DNA of 64,000 nucleotides from Rhodobacterales bacterium 32-67-9 (lineage in GTDB: Bacteria > Pseudomonadota > Alphaproteobacteria > Rhodobacterales > Rhodobacteraceae): contig NCEA01000006.1 in NCBI GenBank assembly GCA_002280515.1, positions 32,926-96,925 on the forward strand. Reading direction: 5' to 3'. Every line of letters starts with the position of its first letter. Position 1 is the stretch's first letter. Positions 51,898-59,374 of the stretch are shown here, one piece after another. The notes under the pieces are model-generated. The model did no database searches, was not told where the DNA came from, and worked only from the letters and a program-made list of their open reading frames with translations. Both the position numbers and the translations under genes were made by a program.

Positions 51898-53154
51898 TCA
51901 GGCCCTTTCATAGGGGTCCGCAAGTGCCGGGAGCACCGTTCCCGAGCAATCGCCAAAGCCGATCCGGTAGCCGTCGCCCTGCGCGTGGCCGCGCAGGGCC
52001 AGCGTGTCATTGTCTTCAATGAAGGACCGGGCGCCGCCGTCGACCGCAAAAGGCTCCTTGCCGCCCCAACTCAGCTCCAGCAGGCTGCCGCGAGCGCCCT
52101 TCTCGGTCCCCGAGATGGTGCCCGAGCCCAGAAGATCGCCGGTGTTCATCGCGCAGCCGCTTGTGGTGTGATGCGCGAGTTGCTGCGCCGCCGAGTAGTA
52201 CATCTCGGAATAACTGGTGCGCGAAATCACCGTCTCCTGCCCGCCGTCCGGGGTCAGCCCGACCTCCAGAGCAATGTCGTAGAGCATCGGGCGGGGTTCG
52301 TGCAGATAGGGCAGAAGCGGCTTTTCGCGGGCGGGAGTCGGAATGCGGAAGGGCTCAAGAGCGGCCTTCATCACGATCCAGGGGGAAATCGTGGTGGCGG
52401 TGGCCTTCGACTGGAACGGCCCGAGCGGCTGGTACTCCCAGGCCTGGATGTCGCGCGCCGACCAGTCGTTCAGAAGGACGTAGCCGAAGATCATGTCGTC
52501 GGCCTCGGCCACAGTGACCGGATAGCCTGCCCTTGAGGGCGTGCCGACCACCGCGCCCATCTCGAGTTCAATGTCGAAGCGGCGCGAAGGCTGGAATGCC
52601 GGCATGTCGTGTTCGGCCGACTTCACCTGCCCCCAGGGCCGCCGCACATCTGTGCCCGACACCACCACGGAGGAGGCCCGGCCATTGTAACCGATCGGAA
52701 TGTGCAGCCAGTTCGGCGGCAAGGCATTCTCCGGCCCACGAAACATGGTGCCGACGTTGAAGGCATGGTTCCGGCCGGCGTAGAAATCGGTGTATTCCGC
52801 CACCCGGAACGGCATTTGCAGGGTGGCCGACGCCAGCGGCACGAGGAACGGCGCAGCCTTTCGCCCGGCGCCTTCGGCAAGAAGCGCGGTGACTTGCGCG
52901 CGCACGCTGGCCCAGACCGCTGGCCCTGACGCCATCACGGGGTTCCAGACCGCCGCATCAAGGAGCGGCCGCCCCGGCAGGGCGAGCAAACCGGCCGCCT
53001 CAAGCCCGGCCACGTCGACGATCTGGTCGCCGATCGCCATGCCGCAGCGCGGCGCTCCCGCCCCGACCGAGAACACGCCGCAGGGCAGGTTGTTCAGCGG
53101 GAAAGGGCAATCCGGCGCATTCGCGCTTTCAACCCAACTGCGGATCAAACCCAT
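51898..53154 (-). CDS. fahA: Fumarylacetoacetase
   Basis: Last enzyme of tyrosine/homogentisate catabolism, splitting fumarylacetoacetate into fumarate and acetoacetate. The N-terminal SH3-like domain (PFPLNNLPCGVFSVG) is followed by the FAH barrel: FYAGRNHAFNVGTMFRG and FDIELEMGAVVG (metal-binding Glu/Asp), then GYVLLNDWSARDIQAWEYQPLGPFQSK with the Asp and Lys of the active site. 418 residues, the full-length eukaryote-like form. It follows hmgA by 53 bases on the same strand. Confidence 0.95.
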   Translation of the reverse strand: MGLIRSWVESANAPDCPFPLNNLPCGVFSVGAGAPRCGMAIGDQIVDVAGLEAAGLLALPGRPLLDAAVWNPVMASGPAVWASVRAQVTALLAEGAGRKAAPFLVPLASATLQMPFRVAEYTDFYAGRNHAFNVGTMFRGPENALPPNWLHIPIGYNGRASSVVVSGTDVRRPWGQVKSAEHDMPAFQPSRRFDIELEMGAVVGTPSRAGYPVTVAEADDMIFGYVLLNDWSARDIQAWEYQPLGPFQSKATATTISPWIVMKAALEPFRIPTPAREKPLLPYLHEPRPMLYDIALEVGLTPDGGQETVISRTSYSEMYYSAAQQLAHHTTSGCAMNTGDLLGSGTISGTEKGARGSLLELSWGGKEPFAVDGGARSFIEDNDTLALRGHAQGDGYRIGFGDCSGTVLPALADPYERA

Positions 53155-53207
53155 CCTGTCGTCCTTCTTCCGGGGCGGTCCGCCCGGTGACATCCCGCCG
53201 ACTGCAT

Positions 53208-54569
53208 TCACTTGAGACCCGGCGTGCCGTCGAACTTCTTCTCTAGCGACCCCCAGCAGTCGATGTAATCCTCCTGCAGATGGCCGGCCGTCGCCGCCCA
53301 GGGCGTCAGGTGCTGTGGGAAGCGGGTTTCGAACATGAAGCTCATCGTATCGGCCTGGAAGACCGGCACCATCGGCTCGTTCGAGGCATGCTCGAAGGCG
53401 TTGCGGTCCGGTCCATGCGGCAGCATGCAGTTGTGCAGGGACATGCCGCCGGGCACGAAGCCCTTTGGCTTGGCGTCATAGATGCCGTAGATATTGCCCA
53501 TCAGTTCCGACATGATGTTCTTGTGATACCACGGCGGGCGGAAGGTGTTTTCCGCCACCATCCAGCGTTCGCGGAAGAGAACGAAGTCGATGTTCGCCGT
53601 CCCCTCGATCCCGGAGGGCGCGGTCAGGACGGTGAAGATCGACGGGTCGGGATGGTCGAAGAGGATCGCGCCGACCGGGCAATAGGTCTTCAGGTCGTAT
53701 TTGCAGGGCGCGTAGTTTCCATGCCAGGCCACGACGTCGAGCGGCGAATGCCCGATCTCGGTCACATGGAACTGGCCGCACCACTTCACAAAGACCTTCG
53801 ACGGCACCTCGCGATCCTCATAGGCTGCGACCGGGGTCTTGAAATCGCGCCGGTTGGCCATGCAGTTCGCCCCGATCGGCCCACGACCGGGAAGCTGGAA
53901 CTTCTGGCCGTAGTTCTCGCAGACGAAGCCCCGCGCCGGCCCCTCCAGCACCTCCACCCGGTAGACCAGTCCGCGCGGAAGGATGGCGATTTCCTGCGGT
54001 GCAAGGTCGATGATGCCTAGCTCGGTGCAAAAGCGCAGCCGGCCCTCCTGCGGCACGACCAGAAGCTCGCCATCGGCCGAGAAGAAATAGTCGTCCTGCA
54101 TCGACTGCGTCACAAGGTAGACGTGGCTCGCCATGCCGGTCTGGGTGTTCACATCTCCTGCCGTGACCATGGTCCGCATCCCGGTGATCCAGGTCAGCGG
54201 CTGGTCGGGCACCGGCACCGGGCCCCAGCGATATTGGCCGAGCGACACGATATCCGGATCGATGCAGGGCGCCGATTTCCAGAACGGCACGTCGATCTTG
54301 GAGAACCGGTGGGTGTGTTTCACCGACGGGCGGATCCGGTAGCACCAGGTCCGCTCGTTCTGATGGCTTGGCGCGGTGAAGGCGGTGCCGGAGAGCTGCT
54401 CTCCGTAAAGCCCGTAATTGCACTTCTGCGGCGAGTTCCGCCCCTGCGGCAGCGCCCCGGGCAGGGCCTCCGTCTCGAAGTCGTTGCCGAAGCCGGGCAT
54501 GTAGCCGCCATGCGGGCCCGCGATCGAGGCCGCGCGGACCATGCCTGCGGGAAGGGAAGTTCCGGTCAT
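53208..54569 (-). CDS. hmgA: Homogentisate 1,2-dioxygenase
   Basis: Fe(II) dioxygenase opening the ring of homogentisate to maleylacetoacetate. The N-terminus [43 protein letters not shown], the core [28 protein letters not shown] (His and Glu ligands) and [23 protein letters not shown] are all diagnostic. ATG 54569 has GGAGG six bases upstream. 453 residues. First gene of hmgA-fahA, divergent from maiA-marR, with a palindrome in the shared promoter. Confidence 0.95.
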   Translation of the reverse strand: MTGTSLPAGMVRAASIAGPHGGYMPGFGNDFETEALPGALPQGRNSPQKCNYGLYGEQLSGTAFTAPSHQNERTWCYRIRPSVKHTHRFSKIDVPFWKSAPCIDPDIVSLGQYRWGPVPVPDQPLTWITGMRTMVTAGDVNTQTGMASHVYLVTQSMQDDYFFSADGELLVVPQEGRLRFCTELGIIDLAPQEIAILPRGLVYRVEVLEGPARGFVCENYGQKFQLPGRGPIGANCMANRRDFKTPVAAYEDREVPSKVFVKWCGQFHVTEIGHSPLDVVAWHGNYAPCKYDLKTYCPVGAILFDHPDPSIFTVLTAPSGIEGTANIDFVLFRERWMVAENTFRPPWYHKNIMSELMGNIYGIYDAKPKGFVPGGMSLHNCMLPHGPDRNAFEHASNEPMVPVFQADTMSFMFETRFPQHLTPWAATAGHLQEDYIDCWGSLEKKFDGTPGLK

Positions 54570-54630
54570 GATGTCCTCCAAGGCAATGATGCGCGACCCT
54601 CGAGTCGTCCGTGCAGGTCTGCCGCAGATA

Positions 54631-54648
54631 TAGTTGCGTTTGCAACGA
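54631..54648. promoter_or_regulatory. MarR-type operator candidate in the hmgA / maiA promoter region
   Basis: TAGTTGC-GTTT-GCAACGA holds perfect arms GTTGC/GCAAC and lies between the divergent starts, about 62 bases before hmgA and 47 before maiA. Symmetry, place and the MarR gene two positions away make it a good operator candidate for repressing both arms. Confidence 0.5.
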
Positions 54649-54692
54649 TGTCAAGGTAGAGATGCCCTTGTGAAAGAATCCGGGGGATGCCG

Positions 54693-55322
54693 ATGGTGCG
54701 GGCCAAGCTCTTCGACTACTGGCGGTCGTCCACGGCCTTCCGTGTCCGGATCGCACTGAACCTGCTGGCGTTGCCCTATGATACCGTTCCGGTCGACCTT
54801 GTCGGCGGCGAACAGTGCGGGGCGGCGAACCTCGACCGAAATCCCCAGGGCCTGGTGCCGGTGTTGGAGATCGACGGGCTGCGCCTTACTCAGTCGCTTG
54901 CCATCATCGAATACCTTGACGAAACTCGCAAAGGCGGCTGGTTGCCGGTTGACCCGGCCGAACGGGCGATGGTTCGGGCAACCGCCCACGCCATAGCGAT
55001 GGAGGTCCATCCGGTCTGCAACCTGCGCGTCGCAAGGCACGCAGTCAGCCTCGGCGCAACGATGGAGGGTTGGATGAAGCATTTCATCTCCCTCGGCCTC
55101 GAAGGGGTGGAGGGCCTTCTCAGGCGCGATGCCCGCGGTATCTATTGCCACGGCGACCACGTGACCCTTGCCGACATCTGTCTTGTCCCGCAGGTCTACA
55201 ACGCCCGGCGCTGGAACGTGGACCTGTCGGCCTTCCCCCGGCTGACGGCTATTTCCGCCGCGCTCGAAACACTTCCCGCCTTCCAGGCAGCCCATCCCGA
55301 TCACGCAAGGCCCGCAGGATGA
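54693..55322 (+). CDS. maiA: Maleylacetoacetate isomerase (zeta-class GST)
   Basis: Converts maleylacetoacetate to fumarylacetoacetate. The zeta-class signature WRSSTAFRVRIALNLL (about residues 9-24) carries the catalytic Ser pair. LDRNPQGLVPVLEIDGLRLTQSLAIIEYLDE follows, then the all-helical domain with HPVCNLRVAR. Two ATGs compete (54687 and 54693); GGGGGA lies at the right distance for 54693. About 209 residues. It pairs with the divergent hmgA-fahA and the following marR. Confidence 0.93.
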   Translation: MVRAKLFDYWRSSTAFRVRIALNLLALPYDTVPVDLVGGEQCGAANLDRNPQGLVPVLEIDGLRLTQSLAIIEYLDETRKGGWLPVDPAERAMVRATAHAIAMEVHPVCNLRVARHAVSLGATMEGWMKHFISLGLEGVEGLLRRDARGIYCHGDHVTLADICLVPQVYNARRWNVDLSAFPRLTAISAALETLPAFQAAHPDHARPAG

Positions 55323-55380
55323 CTTTTCGGGCCAAGCCATGCCATAGTGGCAGTACTCCGGTTCCAACCCGCTGGATGAG

Positions 55381-55869
55381 ATGACCGAGCCGACCCGTGC
55401 CTTTGACCTGCAGGACTTTCTGCCGTACGTCCTCAACCAGGCGGCCGAGGAATTGTCGCGCGGCTTCCAGGTGGTGTACCGCACCCGCTATGGCATGACC
55501 CGGACCCAGTGGCGAGTGCTGGCCAACCTCGGGAAATTCGGCGCGATGACGGCGCGCGACATCTGCGCCATCAGCCATGTCGAGAAGACAAAGGTCAGCC
55601 GCGCCGTCGCGGCGCTGGAACAGGCGCAGATGCTGACGCGGGAGGTCAGCAGCAAGGACCGCCGCGCCGAAGTGCTGTCCCTCACCGAGTCAGGAAAGGC
55701 AGTATTTGCGGAACTCGGTCAACTCGGAGTGGCCTTCGATGCGCAGTTGCGCGACCGGCTCGGGGAGGCGGAGGCGAAACAGTTGATCGCGCTTCTGGGC
55801 CGCCTCGTCGACCTTTCCCCCCGCAAGGCGACGGGCGCCGGCACCGACCCGGACGATCCGGCGTCCTGA
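55381..55869 (+). CDS. MarR-family transcriptional regulator
   Basis: 162-residue winged-helix regulator: MTRTQWRVLANLGKFGAMTARDICAISHVEKTKVSRAVAALEQAQMLTREVSSKDRRAEVLSLTESG spans the DNA-binding core with its wing (residues 40-108). N- and C-terminal helices form the dimer interface. It follows maiA by 58 bases on the same strand. Probably controls the homogentisate genes in response to an aromatic intermediate, through the palindrome in the hmgA-maiA spacer; this role is inferred from context. Confidence 0.88.
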   Translation: MTEPTRAFDLQDFLPYVLNQAAEELSRGFQVVYRTRYGMTRTQWRVLANLGKFGAMTARDICAISHVEKTKVSRAVAALEQAQMLTREVSSKDRRAEVLSLTESGKAVFAELGQLGVAFDAQLRDRLGEAEAKQLIALLGRLVDLSPRKATGAGTDPDDPAS

Positions 55870-55973
55870 GCGACGCCGGCGCCTTCGGAATGATGCCGCG
55901 GCCCCCGGTCACGACCTCGCCCCGCGATGTGAGCTACGGTCCTTTTAGGGGACCGATCCGTACCACCAGACAC

Positions 55974-56822
55974 CTAGCCGAAAATGTCAAGCTCCTCGTT
56001 GATGTCGTCGATCAGACCGGCACGTTGCACGGCGGTTTCGCCGACGTGGCCGACGTAGGACACCGCGAGGAGGCGCAGCAGGCTGACCATCGTCGTATGG
56101 GTCGCGATCAGCCCGTAGCTCGCGACATGGCAGCGCAGGACGAGGTCCGAGAACCGCTTGGCCTGGGCAAGGTTGCTGTGATCGGCGATCATGATGATGT
56201 TGACGCGGGTCGTGCGGGCGAAGGACAGGATCGCCTTCAACTCCTTCGATTGCGGCCCCTGCGCCATGGCGATCAGCACGTCGCGCGGCCCCATCATCGC
56301 CAGGTCTTCGGCCAGCGCGCCCTCGGCCGTACCGAGGACGTTCACATTGTGGCGCAGACGCGAGAACGTCACCCTCGCGTAGCGCGCGAACCAGCCGTCC
56401 GCGCCAAGCCCCAGAAACCAGACCCGCGGCGCCTCGGCGATCATGCGCGACGCTTGGCGCAAGACGTCCGGCCCCATCTCCTCGAACGTCCGGGTGATAT
56501 TGGTCAGCTCCAGCTCCAGATGCTCCCCGATCTTGCGGCCGAGGACCGTGCTGCCCTGAGGCGATACCGAATAGCTGTAGGGTTGGGTCCGGTTCCTCTC
56601 TTCCCGCGCCTGAAGCTTCACCTCATCGAAGTCGGAATACCCCAGCGCACGGAAGAACCGGGCGGCGGTGGCCTTGGACACATCGGCGATTCCGGCAAGC
56701 TCCGTTGCAGTATGTGTTTCAATCAGCGTCGGGGATTCGAGAATCACCCGGGCCAGTTTCTGCTCGCTCTTTGTCAGCCGATTGATACGTTCCTGAATCC
56801 TCAGCGACAATCTTGTCGACAT
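55974..56822 (-). CDS. MurR/RpiR-family transcriptional regulator
   Basis: 282 residues: an N-terminal RpiR helix-turn-helix (LTKSEQKLARVILESPTLIETHTATELAGIADVSKATAARFFRALGYSDFDEVKLQARE, residues 16-74) and a SIS domain (VWFLGLGADGWFARYARVTFSRL through LIAMAQGPQSKELKAILSFAR and IIMIADHSNLAQAKRFSD) that usually binds a phosphosugar or small acid. Divergent from the transporter operon that starts at 56946, with TGAAAC repeats between, so it is the likely regulator of that operon. Confidence 0.92.
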   Translation of the reverse strand: MSTRLSLRIQERINRLTKSEQKLARVILESPTLIETHTATELAGIADVSKATAARFFRALGYSDFDEVKLQAREERNRTQPYSYSVSPQGSTVLGRKIGEHLELELTNITRTFEEMGPDVLRQASRMIAEAPRVWFLGLGADGWFARYARVTFSRLRHNVNVLGTAEGALAEDLAMMGPRDVLIAMAQGPQSKELKAILSFARTTRVNIIMIADHSNLAQAKRFSDLVLRCHVASYGLIATHTTMVSLLRLLAVSYVGHVGETAVQRAGLIDDINEELDIFG

Positions 56823-56862
56823 TTCCTTGCCTTTTCCGACGCTTATTTTTTCTTTGACTGTA

Positions 56863-56931
56863 TGAAACTAGTGTTTCACAATTTTGGAACGCTGGAACAT
56901 TTCTTGAAACAATGAAACAGCATTCTGAAAC
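56863..56931. promoter_or_regulatory. RpiR-type operator cluster (TGAAAC repeats)
   Basis: TGAAAC-TAGT-GTTTCA (56863-56878) is a perfect 6-base inverted repeat. Three more direct TGAAAC copies lie at 56905, 56913 and 56926, leading up to the operon start at 56946. RpiR-family proteins often bind TGAAA-N-TTTCA sites, so the cluster is a likely operator set for the divergent regulator and the transporter operon. Confidence 0.6.
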
Positions 56932-56945
56932 AGTAGGAGTGCAGC

Positions 56946-57588
56946 GTGTCGAAATCAAACATCATTCGCCAGCAGATCTGGAGCAGGTTGAAGGACGTCG
57001 CCAAGCCCGACACGAGGTTCGACAAGAACTTCGCCGAGGTCATTCCGGATTTCGAAGGCTCCGAGATCGCGACCGACCGCATTCTGGAAATGCAGGCGTT
57101 CAAGGATGCCGAGTTTCTGTTCATCACGCCCGACAACTGCCTTGTCGACCTGCGCCGGCACCTGATCGAGATGGGCAAGCCGTTCTTCATGTCGACCTAC
57201 GGCATCTATCGCGGCTTTCTCTATATCGAGCCCGGCAGCGTCCCCAAGGGGCACGAGTTGTACGCAGCCTGGCTTGACGGGATGGAGCATTTCGGCGTGC
57301 CGATCTCGCTCGAAGAGGTCGCCCGGCGCGGAAAGATCGACTTTCTGGTCACCGGCGCCTCGGCGGTGTCGGTCGACGGGGTCCGGTTCGGAAAAGGCCA
57401 CGGATCACCCGAGCCCGACTGACATCCTGGTCGACTACATCGCCACCCCGAGCGGGCTGCACAAGGTCGAACGGCGCGCCACACGGCCGCGCGGCGTGAT
57501 CTGGGACCTGCTGGACCCGAAGCAGATCGCGCAGACCCCGCCGTTGCAGGAGCTGCGCGCCATGCAGGGGCTGGCGCCGTCGAACTGA
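56946..57588 (+). pseudogene. 5-formyltetrahydrofolate cyclo-ligase-like (COG0212) gene, frameshifted by internal deletion
   Basis: The N-terminal 150 codons read as a normal 5-FCL paralogue: ISLEEVARRGKIDFLVTGASAVSVDGVRFGKGHG, with the ATP-binding GKGHG at 57390-57404. Directly after this the expected FFDLEW... segment and VHD..V are missing; the frame shifts by one, and the C-terminal HPSPTDILVDYIATPSGLHKVERRATRPRGVIWDLL continues to the TGA at 57588. In the shifted original frame a TGA ends the protein at 57420-57422. About 35-40 codons are gone. First gene of the RpiR-controlled operon; the paralogue family has been linked to thiamin metabolism. Confidence 0.8.
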
Positions 57589-57632
57589 AGAACAAGACCG
57601 CTCGCACTGACCAACCAACAGGGGAGAAGAAC

Positions 57633-58604
57633 ATGTCACTCACGATAAATCGCCGGACCTTCCTGCAAGGCGCCGCCGCCGCCGGCGCGGTCATGGGGCT
57701 GCCGCGCCGCGCAATGGCCGCGACAGCGCTGACCATGCAGGCAGCCTGGATCAACGACGCCGAGTTCTCGGGCTACTTCGTGGCGATGGACAAGGGCTTT
57801 TATACCGACGAAGGGCTGGACCTGACCTATCTCTCGGGCGGCCCCGACGTGATCCCGGAAAGCACCATCATCGCCGGCCGTGCCGACCTGGCCCTGACCA
57901 CGCCTGACACCACGATCCGGGCGATTTCGGAACAGGGCGCCAAGTTCAAGATCATCGGCGCGCAATACCAGAAAAACCCCATCGGCATCGTCTCGCTGAA
58001 AAAGAACCCGGTGAATACGCCGGCCGATCTGGTGGGCAAGACCGTGGCCGTGCCACCCGTCAACACCGTCACCGTCGAGGCGCTCTTGAGCCTCAACGGC
58101 ATCGACCGGGCCGCGGTCAATATCGTGCCCTACGCCTATGACCCGACGCCGCTGGTCCGCGGCGAGATTGACGCCTCGCTCGATTTCACCACCAACGTGC
58201 CCTACACGATCAGCCAGTTGGGCGAAGAGGCGCAGTCCTTCCTGCTCTACGATCACGGCGTGACACTCTTCAACGACACCGTCGTGGTGACCGAGGAGAC
58301 GCTCGCAGCCAAGCGGGCCGAACTGGTGGCCTGGCTACGCGCCAGCCGCCGGGGCTGGGACGAGAACCTCGCCGATCCGTCGGTCTACCCGCCGCAGTGG
58401 GAAGGCACCTGGTTCAAGGGCACCGGCCGGACCATCGACAACGAGGTCTTCTTCAACACCGCCCAGAAGGATCTGATCGTGGCGGACGGAGGCATCTTCT
58501 CGATGTCCGAGGACGCGATCGCGCGGAACATCGACGCGCTGAAGGCCGTTGGCATCAACGGAACCCGGGAGATGTTCGACACGACGCTTCTCGAGGAGAT
58601 CTGA
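57633..58604 (+). CDS. ABC transporter substrate-binding protein (NMT1/THI5-like)
   Basis: Periplasmic binding protein of the SsuA/THI5 fold. The N-terminus carries a twin-arginine motif NRRTFLQG and an Ala-rich signal ending AMA (about residue 30). TALTMQAAWINDAEFSGYFVAMDKGFYTDEGLDLTYLSGGPDV is the typical opening of pyrimidine- or amine-binding members. 323 residues. It lies with an ATPase and a double permease behind a 5-FCL-like remnant; this set resembles thiamin-precursor (HMP-type) uptake, though taurine or nitrate-like substrates cannot be excluded. Confidence 0.88.
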   Translation: MSLTINRRTFLQGAAAAGAVMGLPRRAMAATALTMQAAWINDAEFSGYFVAMDKGFYTDEGLDLTYLSGGPDVIPESTIIAGRADLALTTPDTTIRAISEQGAKFKIIGAQYQKNPIGIVSLKKNPVNTPADLVGKTVAVPPVNTVTVEALLSLNGIDRAAVNIVPYAYDPTPLVRGEIDASLDFTTNVPYTISQLGEEAQSFLLYDHGVTLFNDTVVVTEETLAAKRAELVAWLRASRRGWDENLADPSVYPPQWEGTWFKGTGRTIDNEVFFNTAQKDLIVADGGIFSMSEDAIARNIDALKAVGINGTREMFDTTLLEEI

Positions 58605-59374
58605 TGCACCACGATCACGGCATCCATCTGCGCGCCGTCTGCAAGACCTTTCGCGGGCGGGGCGCGGATGTCGAGGCGTTGCGGGACATGAACCTCGATT
58701 GCGCGCCGGGGTCGTTCACGGCGCTCATCGGGCCGTCCGGTTGCGGCAAGTCGACAGCGATGCGGATCGCCTTGGGGCTTGAGGACTATGACAGCGGCGA
58801 CGTCCGGATCGCGGGGCAGCCGCCTGCCGCCGCGACGGCGGCAGGGGTCACCGGGGTGGCGTTTCAGGACGCCGCCCTCCTTCCGTGGCGAACGGTCGCG
58901 CGCAACATCGCGCTTCCGCTCGAAGTCCTCGGGCGCGATCCGGCGAAATACGGCCATGAGATCGCGAAACTGATCGAACTGGTCGGGCTGAAGGGCTATG
59001 AGAATTCCCTGCCCGGCCAGCTTTCAGGCGGCATGCGCCAGCGCGTTTCGATCGCCCGCTCTCTCATCACCGGGCCCGAGGTCCTGTTCATGGACGAGCC
59101 CTTCGGGGCGCTCGACCAGATCCGCCGGCGCCAGATGAATGTCGAGCTGCAACGGATCTGGCTCGAATCGGAATCGACCGCACTTCTGGTCACGCACGGC
59201 ATCGACGAGGCGGTCTTTCTCGCCGACTACGTGGTGGTGATGCACGCCAATCCGGGGCGCGTCATCGACATCATCGAGATTCCCTTCGAGCGTCCGCGCC
59301 GGAACGAACTGTACTCCGCGCCGGAATTCCACGCCCTCTGTGACAAGGTCGCAATGGTGCTTCATGGCGAATAG
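58604..59374 (+). CDS. ABC transporter ATP-binding protein (SsuB/TauB/ThiZ-like)
   Basis: Cytosolic ATPase of the uptake system. Walker A GPSGCGKST (about residues 43-51), Q-loop FQDAALLPWRTV, signature LSGGMRQRVSIARSLI, Walker B VLFMDEPFGALD and switch LVTHGIDEAVFLADYVVVM are all intact. 256 residues, the normal size for this group. ATG 58604 overlaps the binding-protein stop (TGATG). The permease gene overlaps its 3' end by 11 bases, so all three are one transcription and translation unit. Confidence 0.93.
   Translation: MHHDHGIHLRAVCKTFRGRGADVEALRDMNLDCAPGSFTALIGPSGCGKSTAMRIALGLEDYDSGDVRIAGQPPAAATAAGVTGVAFQDAALLPWRTVARNIALPLEVLGRDPAKYGHEIAKLIELVGLKGYENSLPGQLSGGMRQRVSIARSLITGPEVLFMDEPFGALDQIRRRQMNVELQRIWLESESTALLVTHGIDEAVFLADYVVVMHANPGRVIDIIEIPFERPRRNELYSAPEFHALCDKVAMVLHGE

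Noticed and set aside
56823-56945. TPP riboswitch before the thiamin-type operon
   Set aside because: No CTGAGA-type core or matching helix could be found in the leader; only TGAAAC boxes are present.
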